Positions 39,947-49,686 of a stretch of DNA of 64,000 nt are shown here, one piece after another (position 1 is the stretch's first letter; every line of letters begins with the position of its first letter). This DNA comes from an uncultured Enterobacteriaceae bacterium. Its GTDB lineage: Bacteria; Pseudomonadota; Gammaproteobacteria; Enterobacterales; Enterobacteriaceae. Made by a program: the position numbers and the translations under genes. Location of the stretch: contig CANRKT010000001.1 of the NCBI GenBank assembly GCA_947631255.1, positions 176,554-240,553 on the forward strand, given 5' to 3'. A model generated the notes under the pieces. The model saw only the letters and a list, made by a program, of their open reading frames with translations. It was not told the origin of the DNA and ran no database searches.

Positions 39947-40441
39947 GATTTAATTAATCCATTGAATTTAAAATTTATTGTGATTTTAGTTATTGTTATT
40001 AAGTATCAGACTGCCCTATAAAAAAATAGCCAAATAACGTTTATGCGAGGGGCTCAACCACCTCGTCATTTTTTGCTATCGCTATACTAGCCTGGTGACT
40101 AATCGGCTGTCACAGGTAAAAGTGGGCTTGCTGTAAACTCTTTGCGAGTGGCAGACACAAGGAAGAGAGTGGGTGCAGAACTATCAGCAACAGAAAAACG
40201 TGATGCAGTCCCCTTTACGTAAATGCCAGGCATGTGATGGTGGCTGGGGTCTGATGGGATAGCGCTCTACGGGAGAGTACTGAGCAGTGGCAGGCTAGAA
40301 TTTCACGACCGTTCTCTTTTATGTTTTTTTGAACTTGATCACTCACCCCCTTTAATCCTCCCTGGAAAACCACGGGTAGGATGAGTTCATCACTCTGAGA
40401 TACGCGCAAACTGAGTAAAATACCCTTCACAGGACTCTGAA
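39947..40441. other. Non-coding stretch between the element and malS
   Basis: No gene is recognisable. The former mutS promoter should lie near 39950-40030. A short hairpin (CGAGG...CCTCG, 40047-40067) followed by TCATTTTTT may be a terminator. The malS promoter is at the right end. I cannot identify MalT boxes with confidence. Confidence 0.4.
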
Positions 40442-42469
40442 ATGAAACTCACTGTGCTTGCGTCATTATTCTTGCCAGGAATGGCTTTCGCCAGCTGGAC
40501 CAGTGCGGGTTTTCCCGTCTTTACTGAACAAGGTACGGGGCGATTTATCAGCCAGAATGAGGTCACAAAGGGCACTCATCCCTTGGCCATTCATTTTAAC
40601 CAACAGTGCTGGCAGCCTGCCGATGCTATCAAACTGAATCAGGTTCTTTCGATGGAACCCTGTCATGATGACGCGCCGCAGTGGCGAGTATTCCGTGATG
40701 GTCGTTACATCCTGGAGGTTGATACCCGTTCGGGAACGCCAACCCTGATGGTCTCTCTGAAAGACAAGCCGGTTGCCGTTACTGCGCCCCAGCTGAAGCA
40801 GTGCCCGAAATGGGATGGCAAACCACTGACGATTGATGTCAGCCAGTCTTTTGCTGAAGGCGATAACGTCCGCGACTTCTACAGCGGAAATATTGTCAGA
40901 GTCAGCGGGGGAAAAATTACTCTACAACCTGCACCTGACAGTAATGGTCTGCTGTTACTTGAGCGTGCGGAAATTAAAAATAGTGCTCCGTTTAACTGGC
41001 ATAACGCCACGGTTTATTTCGTTCTGACAGACCGCTTTGTTAATGGTAACCCGGACAACGATAACAGTTATGGTCGCCAGAAAGACGGTATGGAGGAAAT
41101 CGCTACCTTCCATGGCGGTGATTTGCAGGGTTTAACCAGCAAGCTGGATTATCTGCAACAGCTCGGCGTTAATGCTCTGTGGATCAGTTCGCCGTTGGAA
41201 CAAATTCATGGCTGGATTGGGGGAGGCACTCAAGGTGATTTTCCACATTACGGCTATCACGGCTATTACACCCAGGACTGGACCAAACTGGATGCGAATA
41301 TGGGGACGGAGGACGATTTACGCCGTCTGGTCGACGAAGCGCATAAGCGCGGTATTCGTATTCTGTTTGATGTGGTGATGAACCATACCGGGTATGCAAC
41401 CTTAGCGGATATGCAGGAGTTTCAGTTTGGTGCGCTGTACATTCAGGGTGATGAGCTGAAAAAAACGCTCGGTGAACACTGGACAAACTGGAAGCCTGGT
41501 AAGGGGCAGAGCTGGCATGCCTTTAACGACTACATCAATTTCAACGATAAAACCGGATGGGAAGCCTGGTGGGGGAAACCATGGATCCGCACCGATATTG
41601 GAAATTACAACAGCCCAGGTTTTGACGATTTAACCATGTCCCTGGCCTTTTTGCCTGATCTGAAAACGGAATCCACTGAGCCGTCTGGTTTGCCCAATTT
41701 CTATCGCCATAAGCCAGACACGCTGGCAAAAGAGATCCCCGGCTATACCCCACGTGATTATCTGACGCACTGGCTGAGTCAGTGGGTACGCGAGTACGGT
41801 ATCGATGGCTTTCGTGTTGATACAGCCAAACACGTTGAGAAAGCGGCCTGGCAGCAGTTAAAAAACCAGGCGACAGAAGCGCTGGCTGAATGGAAAAAAG
41901 CGAATCCGGATAAAGCGCTGGATAACGCGCCATTCTGGATGACGGGGGAGGCCTGGGGTCATGGTGTGATGCAGAGCGATTACTATCGCCACGGTTTTGA
42001 TGCGATGCTGAATTTTGATTATCAGGATCAGGCGGCAAAAGCAGCAAACTGTCTGTCCAGTATGGACTTGAACTGGCAACAAATGGCGGAGAAATTGCAG
42101 GATTTTAACGTGTTAAGTTACCTCTCCTCACATGACACGAGTTTGTTCCGGGAAGGTGATAGTACGGCGGCAGAGTTGCTGTTACTGGCGCCTGGCGCAG
42201 TGCAGATATTTTACGGCGACGAATCCTCCCGACCATTCGGCCCGACCGGATCCGATCCGCTACAGGGCACCCGGTCAGATATGAACTGGCAGGATGTCAG
42301 CGGTAAAGCGGCTGACAGAGTCGCTCACTGGCAGAAACTGGGGCAGTTTCGCGCTCGACATCCGGCAATAGGTATGGGTAAACAAACCACGCTATCGATG
42401 CCAGAAGGTTACGGTTTTATCCGCGAGACCGATGATGACAAAGTGATGGTCGTTTGGGCTGGACAATAG
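40442..42469 (+). CDS. malS: Periplasmic alpha-amylase MalS
   Basis: MalS hydrolyses maltodextrins in the periplasm. It has 675 aa (E. coli 676) and aligns along its whole length. A signal peptide ends at about residue 17 (LFLPGMAFA). GH13 regions are FDVVMNHTGY (I), DGFRVDTAKHV with the nucleophile Asp (II), MTGEAWGHGV with the acid Glu (III) and YLSSHDTS (IV). Cysteines typical of MalS (CW, CHDD, CPKW) are present. It is a single gene with a terminator-like hairpin after it. No other mal genes are in the window. Confidence 0.95.
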   Translation: MKLTVLASLFLPGMAFASWTSAGFPVFTEQGTGRFISQNEVTKGTHPLAIHFNQQCWQPADAIKLNQVLSMEPCHDDAPQWRVFRDGRYILEVDTRSGTPTLMVSLKDKPVAVTAPQLKQCPKWDGKPLTIDVSQSFAEGDNVRDFYSGNIVRVSGGKITLQPAPDSNGLLLLERAEIKNSAPFNWHNATVYFVLTDRFVNGNPDNDNSYGRQKDGMEEIATFHGGDLQGLTSKLDYLQQLGVNALWISSPLEQIHGWIGGGTQGDFPHYGYHGYYTQDWTKLDANMGTEDDLRRLVDEAHKRGIRILFDVVMNHTGYATLADMQEFQFGALYIQGDELKKTLGEHWTNWKPGKGQSWHAFNDYINFNDKTGWEAWWGKPWIRTDIGNYNSPGFDDLTMSLAFLPDLKTESTEPSGLPNFYRHKPDTLAKEIPGYTPRDYLTHWLSQWVREYGIDGFRVDTAKHVEKAAWQQLKNQATEALAEWKKANPDKALDNAPFWMTGEAWGHGVMQSDYYRHGFDAMLNFDYQDQAAKAANCLSSMDLNWQQMAEKLQDFNVLSYLSSHDTSLFREGDSTAAELLLLAPGAVQIFYGDESSRPFGPTGSDPLQGTRSDMNWQDVSGKAADRVAHWQKLGQFRARHPAIGMGKQTTLSMPEGYGFIRETDDDKVMVVWAGQ

Positions 42470-42485
42470 TGACTGGCTGACGAAA

Positions 42486-42525
42486 GCTCCTCTGATTATC
42501 CAGGGGAGCCAATATTTATTTTTTG
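42486..42525 (+). terminator. Terminator after malS
   Basis: A 9-bp stem with one G-U pair (GCTCCTCTG / CAGGGGAGC) and loop ATTATC is followed by a T-rich stretch. Confidence 0.65.
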
Positions 42526-42682
42526 TTTTCCTGTTTTTATACCCTCCTCACTGTTATGAGAAACAGTTCTTTTTTCCGTAAGACCATCTCGAATAGATCA
42601 AAAAATGATCAGCCTTAACCTCCTATAGTGGATTTTTGTGAGCTAGAACGACGGTTTATTTAAACTCTAAAAGGGGCTAGTT

Positions 42683-44023
42683 ATGGATTTTATTATCCAG
42701 CTGATTGTGGTGTTGATCTGTCTGTTTTACGGTGCCAGGAAAGGGGGGATAGCGCTAGGATTATTAGGAGGGGTGGGGTTAATTATACTGGTTTTTGTCT
42801 TTCATCTCGCACCGGGAAAACCACCGGTGGATGTGATGCTGGTCATTATTGCTGTTGTTGCCGCTTCCGCAACATTACAGGCTTCCGGTGGACTGGATGT
42901 TATGCTCCAGATAGCTGAACGACTGCTACGGCGTAATCCTCGGTATGTTTCCATTGTCGCTCCCTTTGTTACCTGTCTGCTGACAATCTTGTGCGGTACC
43001 GGGCATGTTGTCTATACCATATTACCTATCATTTATGATGTGGCGATTAAAAATAATATTCGCCCAGAAAGGCCGATGGCAGCCAGTACCATAGGTTCCC
43101 AGATGGGAATCATCGCCAGTCCAGTATCGGTCGCAGTGGTATCATTAGTGGCCATGCTTGGCGATGTGACATTAAATGGAAAGCATCTTGGATTTGTTGA
43201 TTTACTGGCAATTACCATTCCGTCGACACTGATTGGAATATTGTGCATCGGAATATTCAGCTGGTATCGCGGTAAAGATTTGGATAAGGATCCCGATTTT
43301 CAAGCGTTTATTTCAAAACCTGAAAATAAAGAATATGTCTACGGTGATACCGTTACCTTGCTGAATAAAAAGTTACCTCGTAGCAACTGGATAGCGATGT
43401 GGATATTTTTAGCCTCCATTGTTGTTGTGGCATTACTAGGTGCATTTCCTGAATTACGGCCTGTATTAGATGGAAAAGCGCTCTCGATGGTATTAGTTAT
43501 TCAGATATTTATGCTATTTGCGGGTGCACTTATTATTATTTTCACTAAGACGAAACCCGCTGATATTTCAAAAAATGAAGTATTCCGTTCCGGGATGATT
43601 GCGATTGTCGCAGTCTACGGTATTGCCTGGATGGCAGAAACCATGTTTGGTGGCCATCTTGGCGAGATAAAGTCAGTACTCGGGACTCTGGTTACCGAAT
43701 ATCCTTGGACATATGCGATTGTCTTATTGCTGGTATCAAAGTTTGTTAACTCCCAGGCTGCAGCACTGGCCGCAATCGTTCCTGTTGCGCTGGCTATTGG
43801 AGTGAATCCGGCTTATATCGTTGCATCCGCACCTGCCTGCTATGGCTACTATATTCTTCCCACTTACCCGAGTGATCTTGCTGCTATTCAGTTTGACCGC
43901 TCTGGTACGACGAAAATAGGGCAGTTTGTGATTAACCACAGTTTTCTATTTCCGGGGCTGATTGGGGTGAGTGTCTCCTGTGTATTTGGTTGGGTTTTCT
44001 CCGCGATGTACGGATTTTTGTAA
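42683..44023 (+). CDS. dcuB: Anaerobic C4-dicarboxylate transporter DcuB
   Basis: DcuB exchanges fumarate and succinate across the inner membrane in fumarate respiration. It has 446 aa, as in E. coli, and very high identity: [19 protein letters not shown] at the start, [24 protein letters not shown] and [42 protein letters not shown] further on. About ten to twelve hydrophobic segments are visible. In E. coli dcuB is followed by fumB; here flhDC lies downstream after 1.1 kb. FNR and NarL control is expected from the family but no clear FNR box was found. Confidence 0.95.
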   Translation: MDFIIQLIVVLICLFYGARKGGIALGLLGGVGLIILVFVFHLAPGKPPVDVMLVIIAVVAASATLQASGGLDVMLQIAERLLRRNPRYVSIVAPFVTCLLTILCGTGHVVYTILPIIYDVAIKNNIRPERPMAASTIGSQMGIIASPVSVAVVSLVAMLGDVTLNGKHLGFVDLLAITIPSTLIGILCIGIFSWYRGKDLDKDPDFQAFISKPENKEYVYGDTVTLLNKKLPRSNWIAMWIFLASIVVVALLGAFPELRPVLDGKALSMVLVIQIFMLFAGALIIIFTKTKPADISKNEVFRSGMIAIVAVYGIAWMAETMFGGHLGEIKSVLGTLVTEYPWTYAIVLLLVSKFVNSQAAALAAIVPVALAIGVNPAYIVASAPACYGYYILPTYPSDLAAIQFDRSGTTKIGQFVINHSFLFPGLIGVSVSCVFGWVFSAMYGFL

Positions 44024-45111
44024 TTTTTCTGTGTAATAAGCCGTATTTCATACTCAGTTTTTTAACGGCATGCCGTGATTCTAATCTGCGCTATGACTGA
44101 ATCTGACGTTAAACAGAACTAATGATGAACTCCGTTGACTGGCAAACAACTCTTCCCTGTGGCTGATTTGTCAGAAAACGGCTGCTGATCGACTGCAAAG
44201 CGAGTCAGATTGATAACCGTTTCTGAAAATTTCTATGGTTGTTTTTTGACATAAGGTAAGGCTTGAGCGGTATTTAAAATATACCCGTATTATTTTATCT
44301 CAGCTGTAATAATTTTCTTCTGCACCATAACAAAATAATATTGATTCTTAATTTTACACATTGCTGCCTGTTTTTATTTCAAGAGATAACAGATTGTATT
44401 TTTAGCTATTGCTATTATTGCTGATTATATCTATAGCTATAAATATGCAAGAAAAACACGACTTATTAAGCTATTTGTTTTTTCGCTAATAACGAATAAT
44501 GACATGAGCAGCACAGTTATGAATGCATTATTGTGAATGAAGTCTATACTCATAATCATCAACCGGCGAGAGTATTAAAAAGGAAGAGGCGCTAAGGCTT
44601 ACGGAAAGCCTTTCAGAATCTGCGTATTTTAATTCTGAGTGTAACTTGCAAAGACATGAGTTGTCTGGCGGCATCGCCAGTCCGTTAAATGGTTCTGTTT
44701 ACGATTGGGTTATTTGTAACTACATGTAATATAATGACTTGATTGCGTGTTGAAATTATTAGTATGTTTTCATTTTCAGTTAAACATTATGAAATAATGT
44801 TTTTATATTTTTATTATATTTCTTACCTCATTGTTATTTAGTCTGGCAGGTGTTGTATTATTATTACAGACTGACACTTATTATTACTTATAAATATATT
44901 TATCTGATTTTATTGCGTTAAATATGTCATTTTATTTCTAGTGTGTTGCTTTTAAAATATCTATGGAGGAAACTTGCACCTGAATAAAAAAATAATAATA
45001 ATTAAAAAGAGTTATTAAGTGCTGCGGTGTTTAATTGGAAAGGGTCATTTAAAAGACCTGTGCTATCTTGAATGAGACACCTAGGTTTAACCAAAAATCA
45101 CTTAGATAAAG
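44024..45111 (+). promoter_or_regulatory. Long A+T-rich flhDC upstream region
   Basis: Nearly 1.1 kb without any ORF precedes flhD. Long flhDC regulatory regions that integrate CRP, H-NS, Rcs and other inputs are known in enterics. The stretch is notably A+T-rich towards the gene. ATGGAGGAAAC at 44962-44972 lies about 140 bases before flhD; this GGA-rich sequence could be a CsrA site in the leader, as known in E. coli. I cannot place the promoter exactly. Confidence 0.5.
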
Positions 45112-45480
45112 ATGAATCAAATGGAAACTAGAGATTATAGTGAACAGCTTCAAAGCATACATAATGTCAATCTTTCATATTTATTACTAGCACAACGATT
45201 AATTCGGGAGAATAAGTTTCTGGCAACCTTCAGACTGGGTTTAAATGATGCAACGATAGATATATTAAAAGATTTATCTTTACCACAGTTGATCAAGCTT
45301 TCATCTACCGGACAACTGATTAGTCGTCTCAGACTGGATAATGAAGATGTGATTGAATGTTTAACTAAGGACTCACGTATTGATGCTCTTCAGCGTATTC
45401 ATACTGGCATTATTTTATCGACTGAATTACTCGATTCTCTGCCAGAGAACAATCCTTCATTGCCTAACAGGAGAGAGTGA
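45112..45480 (+). CDS. flhD: Flagellar master regulator subunit FlhD
   Basis: FlhD forms the FlhD4C2 activator of class II flagellar genes. It has 122 aa (E. coli 116). VNLSYLLLAQRLI is the conserved first helix, followed by FRLGLNDATIDIL, then SRIDALQRIHTGIILST. The cysteine of E. coli FlhD (Cys65, inter-subunit disulfide) is serine here (GQLISRL, residue 71). A second in-frame ATG lies three codons in. The stop overlaps the flhC start (TGATG). Confidence 0.93.
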   Translation: MNQMETRDYSEQLQSIHNVNLSYLLLAQRLIRENKFLATFRLGLNDATIDILKDLSLPQLIKLSSTGQLISRLRLDNEDVIECLTKDSRIDALQRIHTGIILSTELLDSLPENNPSLPNRRE

Positions 45481-46040
45481 TGGAAAATAAAAGCATTCTC
45501 CAGGAAATCACCGAAGTGCATATCGCAATGGATTTGATATCTTTTGGGGCACGCATGCAGGTGCTGGAGAGCGAGACCAGTTTAAGCCGCAGACGATTAT
45601 TAAGATTATATAAAGAGCTTAAAGGTTGCTCACCACCAAAAGGATTATTACCTTTTTCACCTGACTGGTTTATGACATGGGAACAGAATGTTCATGCCTC
45701 TATGTTTTATAATATATTTTTATTTTTGAATAAAACTCAGACCGGGAGAACGATTGAACACACCTTAATGGCATATAAGCTTTATCTTGAACAATGTATC
45801 AACTACTCGGCAGAAAAACCGGTACTCGGATTTACGCGGGCATGGACACTGATTCGTTTTATTGAGTGTGGAATGATTGAGCATACTAAATGTTGTACGT
45901 GTGGAGGTGTATTTGTGGTCACTGCAACCCATATACAATATAAACAGTTTACTTGTCGATTATGTTGTATTCCTTCTCGGGCAATTAAAAAAAGTCAGTA
46001 CAATAATAAGTTAACAGTTTGCAGCAGTGTAAGTAATTAG
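45480..46040 (+). CDS. flhC: Flagellar master regulator subunit FlhC
   Basis: FlhC provides DNA contacts and the zinc site of FlhD4C2. It has 186 aa (E. coli 192). RMQVLESETSLSRRRLLRLYKELKG is the conserved N-terminal block. LPFSPDWFMTWEQNVHASMF and TRAWTLIRFI follow. The zinc ligands are in CCTCGG and in TCRLCCIP. The ATG is in the flhD stop codon. motA does not follow as it does in E. coli; there is a terminator and then a convergent gene. Confidence 0.94.
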   Translation: MENKSILQEITEVHIAMDLISFGARMQVLESETSLSRRRLLRLYKELKGCSPPKGLLPFSPDWFMTWEQNVHASMFYNIFLFLNKTQTGRTIEHTLMAYKLYLEQCINYSAEKPVLGFTRAWTLIRFIECGMIEHTKCCTCGGVFVVTATHIQYKQFTCRLCCIPSRAIKKSQYNNKLTVCSSVSN

Positions 46041-46368
46041 TTATTACTTGAGTCTTTTTTGTCTTAGTTTGATGTGATTCATCTTGTTTGCTGTTCAATG
46101 AATACAGCGACAGTTGTGATAAATGCTCTTTGTGAAATCGCCATCTGGTGAGTCGTGGCAACATGAATGCCTTCTCAACGGGAGGCGCTAATTATGGCGC
46201 TGGAAAACGCCGTTTTTTCTGTTCCTGGTAGTACTGATAACGGTGCTGTTGTCCTGGAACGTGACGCAGTATACCGCTCAGTTATCCGGGCGCGAGTCTT
46301 AACGACAAACGACACACCGTATCAGTGTTCTCTGATACGGTGTTTTTAACTCGCAACCAGGCTGTTAA
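46041..46368 (+). other. Stretch after flhC with a possible short transcript
   Basis: A strong terminator ends this 330-bp stretch. In front of it GGGAGG precedes an ATG at 46194, whose frame runs through the terminator stem and is doubtful. In the +1 frame 46195-46302 encodes 35 residues with a clear transmembrane stretch (TPFFLFLVVLITVLLSW) but has TAA TTA in front and no normal start codon. It may be a degraded small membrane protein or the end of the flhDC transcript. Confidence 0.35.
46314..46347 (+). terminator. Strong rho-independent terminator
   Basis: A perfect 12-bp stem (ACACCGTATCAG / CTGATACGGTGT) with loop TGTTCT is followed by TTTT. It probably ends the flhDC transcript or a short transcript in front. 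Confidence 0.88.
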
Positions 46369-47223
46369 TTAATCCTCTTCACGCTCTTTACTGGCACGCT
46401 GACGATCATAAAACTCATCTTCTGCGGCGATAATCTCGTCCATCAGAGAACCCATGTCCACTTCATGTTCTTCTTCAACGAACAGACCAGTAAGCTCGAC
46501 CTCAGGGGTGAGTTTGCCGTCTTCATACAGCTGCCAGATCTCTTTGGCATAACGGGTTTTCAGTAGCTGTGGGGCAAACTGACCGTAGTAGGCCGTGATA
46601 TTATCCACATCACGCTCAAACATTGACTCAGCGTGGTTGTTAGCGGCAGCATCGACAGCCTGTGGTAAGTCGATAATCACCGGGCCTTGGGCGTCCATCA
46701 GCACGTTAAATTCTGATAAATCACCATGTACCAGACCGGCACACAACATGCGCACAATATTACGGATCATGGTATGAAAATCAGTGATGGCATTTTCTTC
46801 GGTTAAGGTGACATCGCTCAAACGCGGAGCCACCATACCGTCGGCATCTGTCACCAGTTCCATCAGTAACACACCGTCGAGACAGATATAGGGCTCGGGA
46901 ACACGTATCCCGGCTTTATCAAGGCGAAACAGCGCCTCAACCTCGGCCATCTGCCAGCTTTCTTCTTGCTGTTTACGGCCGAATTTAGAACCTTTCTGCA
47001 TCGCACGCGCATTACGCGAGTTACGGACTTTACGTCCTTCCTGATATTGCACAGCTTGCTTAAAGCTACGCTGGGTCGCTTCTTTATAGACTTTGGCACA
47101 GCGCACAGTATTACCGCATAACACCGTGTAAACGTCAGCTTCTTTGCCACTTTTCAGGCGCTGGAGTACTTCATCTATCAAACCATCATCAACCAATGGC
47201 TGGATCCTGCTTGGGATTTTCAT
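46369..47223 (-). CDS. RIO1-type serine protein kinase
   Basis: RIO kinases are atypical serine kinases or ATPases; bacterial members are poorly characterised. The protein has 284 aa. The nucleotide loop is LKSGKEADVYTV (about residues 23-34) and the invariant lysine is in RCAKVYKE. The catalytic loop is LVHGDLSEFNVLM (near 163-175) and the metal-binding aspartate is in VIIDLPQAVD. The acidic C-terminal tail (EEEHEVDMGSLMDEIIAAEDEFYDRQ) is typical of this family. It may be co-transcribed with a 32-aa ORF that ends 6 bp before it. Confidence 0.9.
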   Translation of the reverse strand: MKIPSRIQPLVDDGLIDEVLQRLKSGKEADVYTVLCGNTVRCAKVYKEATQRSFKQAVQYQEGRKVRNSRNARAMQKGSKFGRKQQEESWQMAEVEALFRLDKAGIRVPEPYICLDGVLLMELVTDADGMVAPRLSDVTLTEENAITDFHTMIRNIVRMLCAGLVHGDLSEFNVLMDAQGPVIIDLPQAVDAAANNHAESMFERDVDNITAYYGQFAPQLLKTRYAKEIWQLYEDGKLTPEVELTGLFVEEEHEVDMGSLMDEIIAAEDEFYDRQRASKEREED

Positions 47224-47229
47224 GCGGCG

Positions 47230-47328
47230 TTATACCTTATGTCCGCCGCTTTTCGTATCAATAAAATAGACGGCGAGAGTAGAAAGAATTAACAGAGAGC
47301 TCATCACGAATTCAATTGTTTTGGACAT
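47230..47328 (-). CDS. Possible single-pass membrane peptide (32 aa) upstream of the RIO kinase gene
   Basis: The minus strand encodes MSKTIEFVMSSLLILSTLAV and then YFIDTKSGGHKV-stop, one predicted transmembrane helix with a charged tail. The stop is 6 bp before the kinase ATG. The ribosome site (AAAAGA) is weak. No family is recognised. The case rests on tight spacing and on the membrane-protein-like composition. Confidence 0.4.
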   Translation of the reverse strand: MSKTIEFVMSSLLILSTLAVYFIDTKSGGHKV

Positions 47329-47599
47329 TCTTTTGAATTTATCTATGAAATAACAAGTTATTGAGTGTTTTTCATATAAAACAGTTGGTTATCGATTTGT
47401 ATCAGATCATAACCTTGAAACGTTACGGTTCATAGCTCAATAAGCAAAGTGACCTGAACCCAATTATGAAAAAAAATCGTAACAGCGACAACGCATAATC
47501 GATAGGATAAAAAATGGGTATCAGCGTTATTTTACGCTAATTCGTCAGTTCGCTTAAAATTCGTTATCATCTGCACCCACTTTTTATTCTGGCCACCTG

Positions 47600-48298
47600 A
47601 TGTCTAAGATTATCGATAATTTTATTGCCCCACCGTGCCATGACGAAATCGACATCCTGTGGCAGGATGCGCATTTACTGCTGATTAATAAACCTGCTGG
47701 TCTGCTCAGTCTGTCAGGAAAAAATCCTCAGAATTTTGACTCTGTTCATTATCGACTGGTACAGGATTTTCCCGGCTGTACTCTGGTACATCGCTTAGAT
47801 TTCGGGACTTCCGGGCTCATGGTGATTGCCCGTAATAAGGCTATCAATGCTGCATTATGCCAGCAATTCAGCCAGCGTACCGTTAATAAAGTATATAGCG
47901 CATTGCTCTGCGGCCATCTGGAAAACGATGAAGGAATAATCGACGCCGCGATCGCTAAAGATCCGGCGCTATTTCCACGGATGACTATCAGCGCTATTAA
48001 TGGCAAATCTGCCCGCTCCCGCTATCAGGTGGTAGAGCGCTTTTACCAGCAGCGAGAAAACGGGACGTCACTGCCATTAACCCGAGTTGAACTGACCCCG
48101 GAAACGGGGCGAACTCACCAGCTTCGCATTCACTGCCAGTTGCTGGGACATCCGATCCTCGGTTGTGACCTCTATGGTGGACTCTTGCTGCCAGGTACTG
48201 AACAGACACCGCGTTTGATGTTACATGCCAGCGAATTACGGTTTGTTCATCCGGTAAGCAAAGAGCCCATCCATGGCCGAAATACCAGTCCGTTCTGA
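47600..48298 (+). CDS. RluA-family pseudouridine synthase
   Basis: This 232-aa enzyme has the catalytic motif VHRLDFGTSGLMVIAR (Asp near residue 68), the KPAGLLSLSG block and the TGRTHQLRIHCQLLGHPILG motif. It lacks an N-terminal S4 domain. It resembles short RluA-type proteins rather than TruC or RluC/D. The target (tRNA or 23S rRNA) cannot be assigned from sequence alone. It stands alone between the divergent RIO operon and convergent yaiL. Confidence 0.85.
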   Translation: MSKIIDNFIAPPCHDEIDILWQDAHLLLINKPAGLLSLSGKNPQNFDSVHYRLVQDFPGCTLVHRLDFGTSGLMVIARNKAINAALCQQFSQRTVNKVYSALLCGHLENDEGIIDAAIAKDPALFPRMTISAINGKSARSRYQVVERFYQQRENGTSLPLTRVELTPETGRTHQLRIHCQLLGHPILGCDLYGGLLLPGTEQTPRLMLHASELRFVHPVSKEPIHGRNTSPF

Positions 48299-48320
48299 AA
48301 AATATCGGGTAACGCAGTAA

Positions 48321-48860
48321 TTACCACATCAGGTCATCAGGAACCTTAAAGTCAGCGTACGGATCGTCTTCATCCTGCTCTTCCTGACTCAACGTACTGT
48401 TTAATACAATGCTGTCGGCATCACGCTGGGCAATTTTATCCGCAACAACGGCCGGGATAATCGCGTACTGGGGATCGGCACTGCCATCTACCACTAAACG
48501 GGCAATCGCCAGACGACCACTGATTAACTGCGCTTGAGTGAGCTTATCGACCACGACTTTTTTGATTAAGTTATTGTCGGTGAAGTTAAAATCAATATTA
48601 CCTTTGGCAATAATAATTCTGTTCATCTCAATAAGCTGCTTAACTTGAGCCTTATATTCTTTGGCTAAAGTCGCTTGTTTTTGTTGCTCGCTCAGTTGCT
48701 TATCACGCTCAATCTGTGCTTTTTTATTCTCTTCTACTGCTTCTCTGGCCTCACGAGCCTGAACCCGTGACTTTTTAGCCGTTCTCTGGACCTTGGCCAC
48801 TTTCTTGCTGGTCACTAAACCTGCTTTTAACATCTGCTCTTGTAAGGTGAGTTTTGTCAT
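48321..48860 (-). CDS. yaiL: DUF2058 family protein YaiL
   Basis: The protein has 179 aa, exactly the E. coli YaiL length, with near-identical blocks: LTLQEQMLKAGLVTSKKVAK, VQAREAREAVEENKKAQIERDKQLSEQQKQ (a charged coiled coil) and the C-terminal EEQDEDDPYADFKVPDDLMW. It has been described as a nucleoprotein or polynucleotide-associated protein, but the function is unclear. The first 70 residues are strongly basic and may bind RNA. Confidence 0.9.
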   Translation of the reverse strand: MTKLTLQEQMLKAGLVTSKKVAKVQRTAKKSRVQAREAREAVEENKKAQIERDKQLSEQQKQATLAKEYKAQVKQLIEMNRIIIAKGNIDFNFTDNNLIKKVVVDKLTQAQLISGRLAIARLVVDGSADPQYAIIPAVVADKIAQRDADSIVLNSTLSQEEQDEDDPYADFKVPDDLMW

Positions 48861-49394
48861 CTTTGCTTTTAAACCAATCAGGTAATTTGTGACGATTATA
48901 CCCGTAATTGTTGCGGGTGTGCCAGGTGACGGAGGAGGTTAGTGGTTAATCCCGTATTAACCTTTACGATAAACGCAGCAGAGTGCTGTGGCTGGAATGG
49001 ATGGCGATGGTAAAAGATGTGGGCGTTCCCCTGCTGAGTAGCGCCGCCAGGACGTTACCTAAACGGCGTTATGGGTTCGTGAATGCAATAGAAGTACCGG
49101 ATATCAAAGGGTAGCGCAGGATCACTGAACAGTAAGATACGTCTGTTAAGGATCAACTCCAGAGGATACCGGAACAAAGCGCGCTTCAAAATCACAGTGA
49201 TGTTCCATTCCGGTAGATTAAACATGGGGCTATGAGTCTTCCACCATGACAGGGGAAGATCCCATATGGCGGGTCAATGACTGAAGGTGCGTTTGGATAT
49301 GTCACTGTTTTGTCATCTCATAGAAACTATAATGAAACAACAAGGCAATAAGTTATAGCTATTTTATGATGAATGTATGAAATAAACCTGCAAA
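48861..49394. other. Gene-free stretch with an orphan 54-codon frame
   Basis: No clear gene is present. On the plus strand 48950-49114 is open for 54 codons (INLYDKRSRVLWLEWMAMVK ... EVPDIKG-stop) but has no good start and begins directly after a stop. It may be the tail of a lost gene. The rest holds multiple stops and no recognisable motif. ATTATACCCGTAATT near 48896 resembles one end of the dispersed repeat. Confidence 0.35.
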
Positions 49395-49676
49395 ATGAAG
49401 ATAAGTAAATATAACTTGGCATTATTATTCTGTTTTAGTTCTCAATCGACCAATGCAAGCGATTATTTCAGTAATTTTATCGATAGTTTTGGTATCTCAG
49501 TATATCCGTCAAGTATTGCGCTAAAAGGACTCCTTCAATACGATACCGTCAACTTAAAAGGCTATGCAGCAGCCAGTCAGAAAACTCCCTTTAAAGATAC
49601 TATTAATAGTATTGTCAGATGCGGAAATATTGGTGTTGAAGACACTCTGGTCTCCAGAACTCAAATCATATTTTAA
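49395..49676 (+). CDS. Small putative secreted protein
   Basis: This 93-aa protein has a probable signal peptide of about 21 residues (MKISKYNLALLFCFSSQSTNA). It is followed by DYFSNFIDSFGISVYPSS and a short soluble part. I recognise no family. It lies 10 bp before the next secreted protein gene and probably forms an operon with it. Low G+C compared with neighbours suggests acquired DNA. Confidence 0.5.
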   Translation: MKISKYNLALLFCFSSQSTNASDYFSNFIDSFGISVYPSSIALKGLLQYDTVNLKGYAAASQKTPFKDTINSIVRCGNIGVEDTLVSRTQIIF

Positions 49677-49686
49677 AAGGCCCACA

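Noticed and set aside
40330..40441. MalT boxes in front of malS
   Set aside because: GGGTAGGATGAG and a reverse GGGAGGATTAA are only loosely similar to the MalT consensus, and spacing is not convincing.
42590..42625. FNR box in front of dcuB
   Set aside because: AGATCAAAAAATGATCA contains one FNR-like half-site, but the two halves do not form TTGAT-N4-ATCAA.
46167..46349. 60-codon ORF ending at the terminator after flhC
   Set aside because: It reads through both arms of a strong rho-independent terminator and its composition is not protein-like; I keep only the observation of the transcript end.
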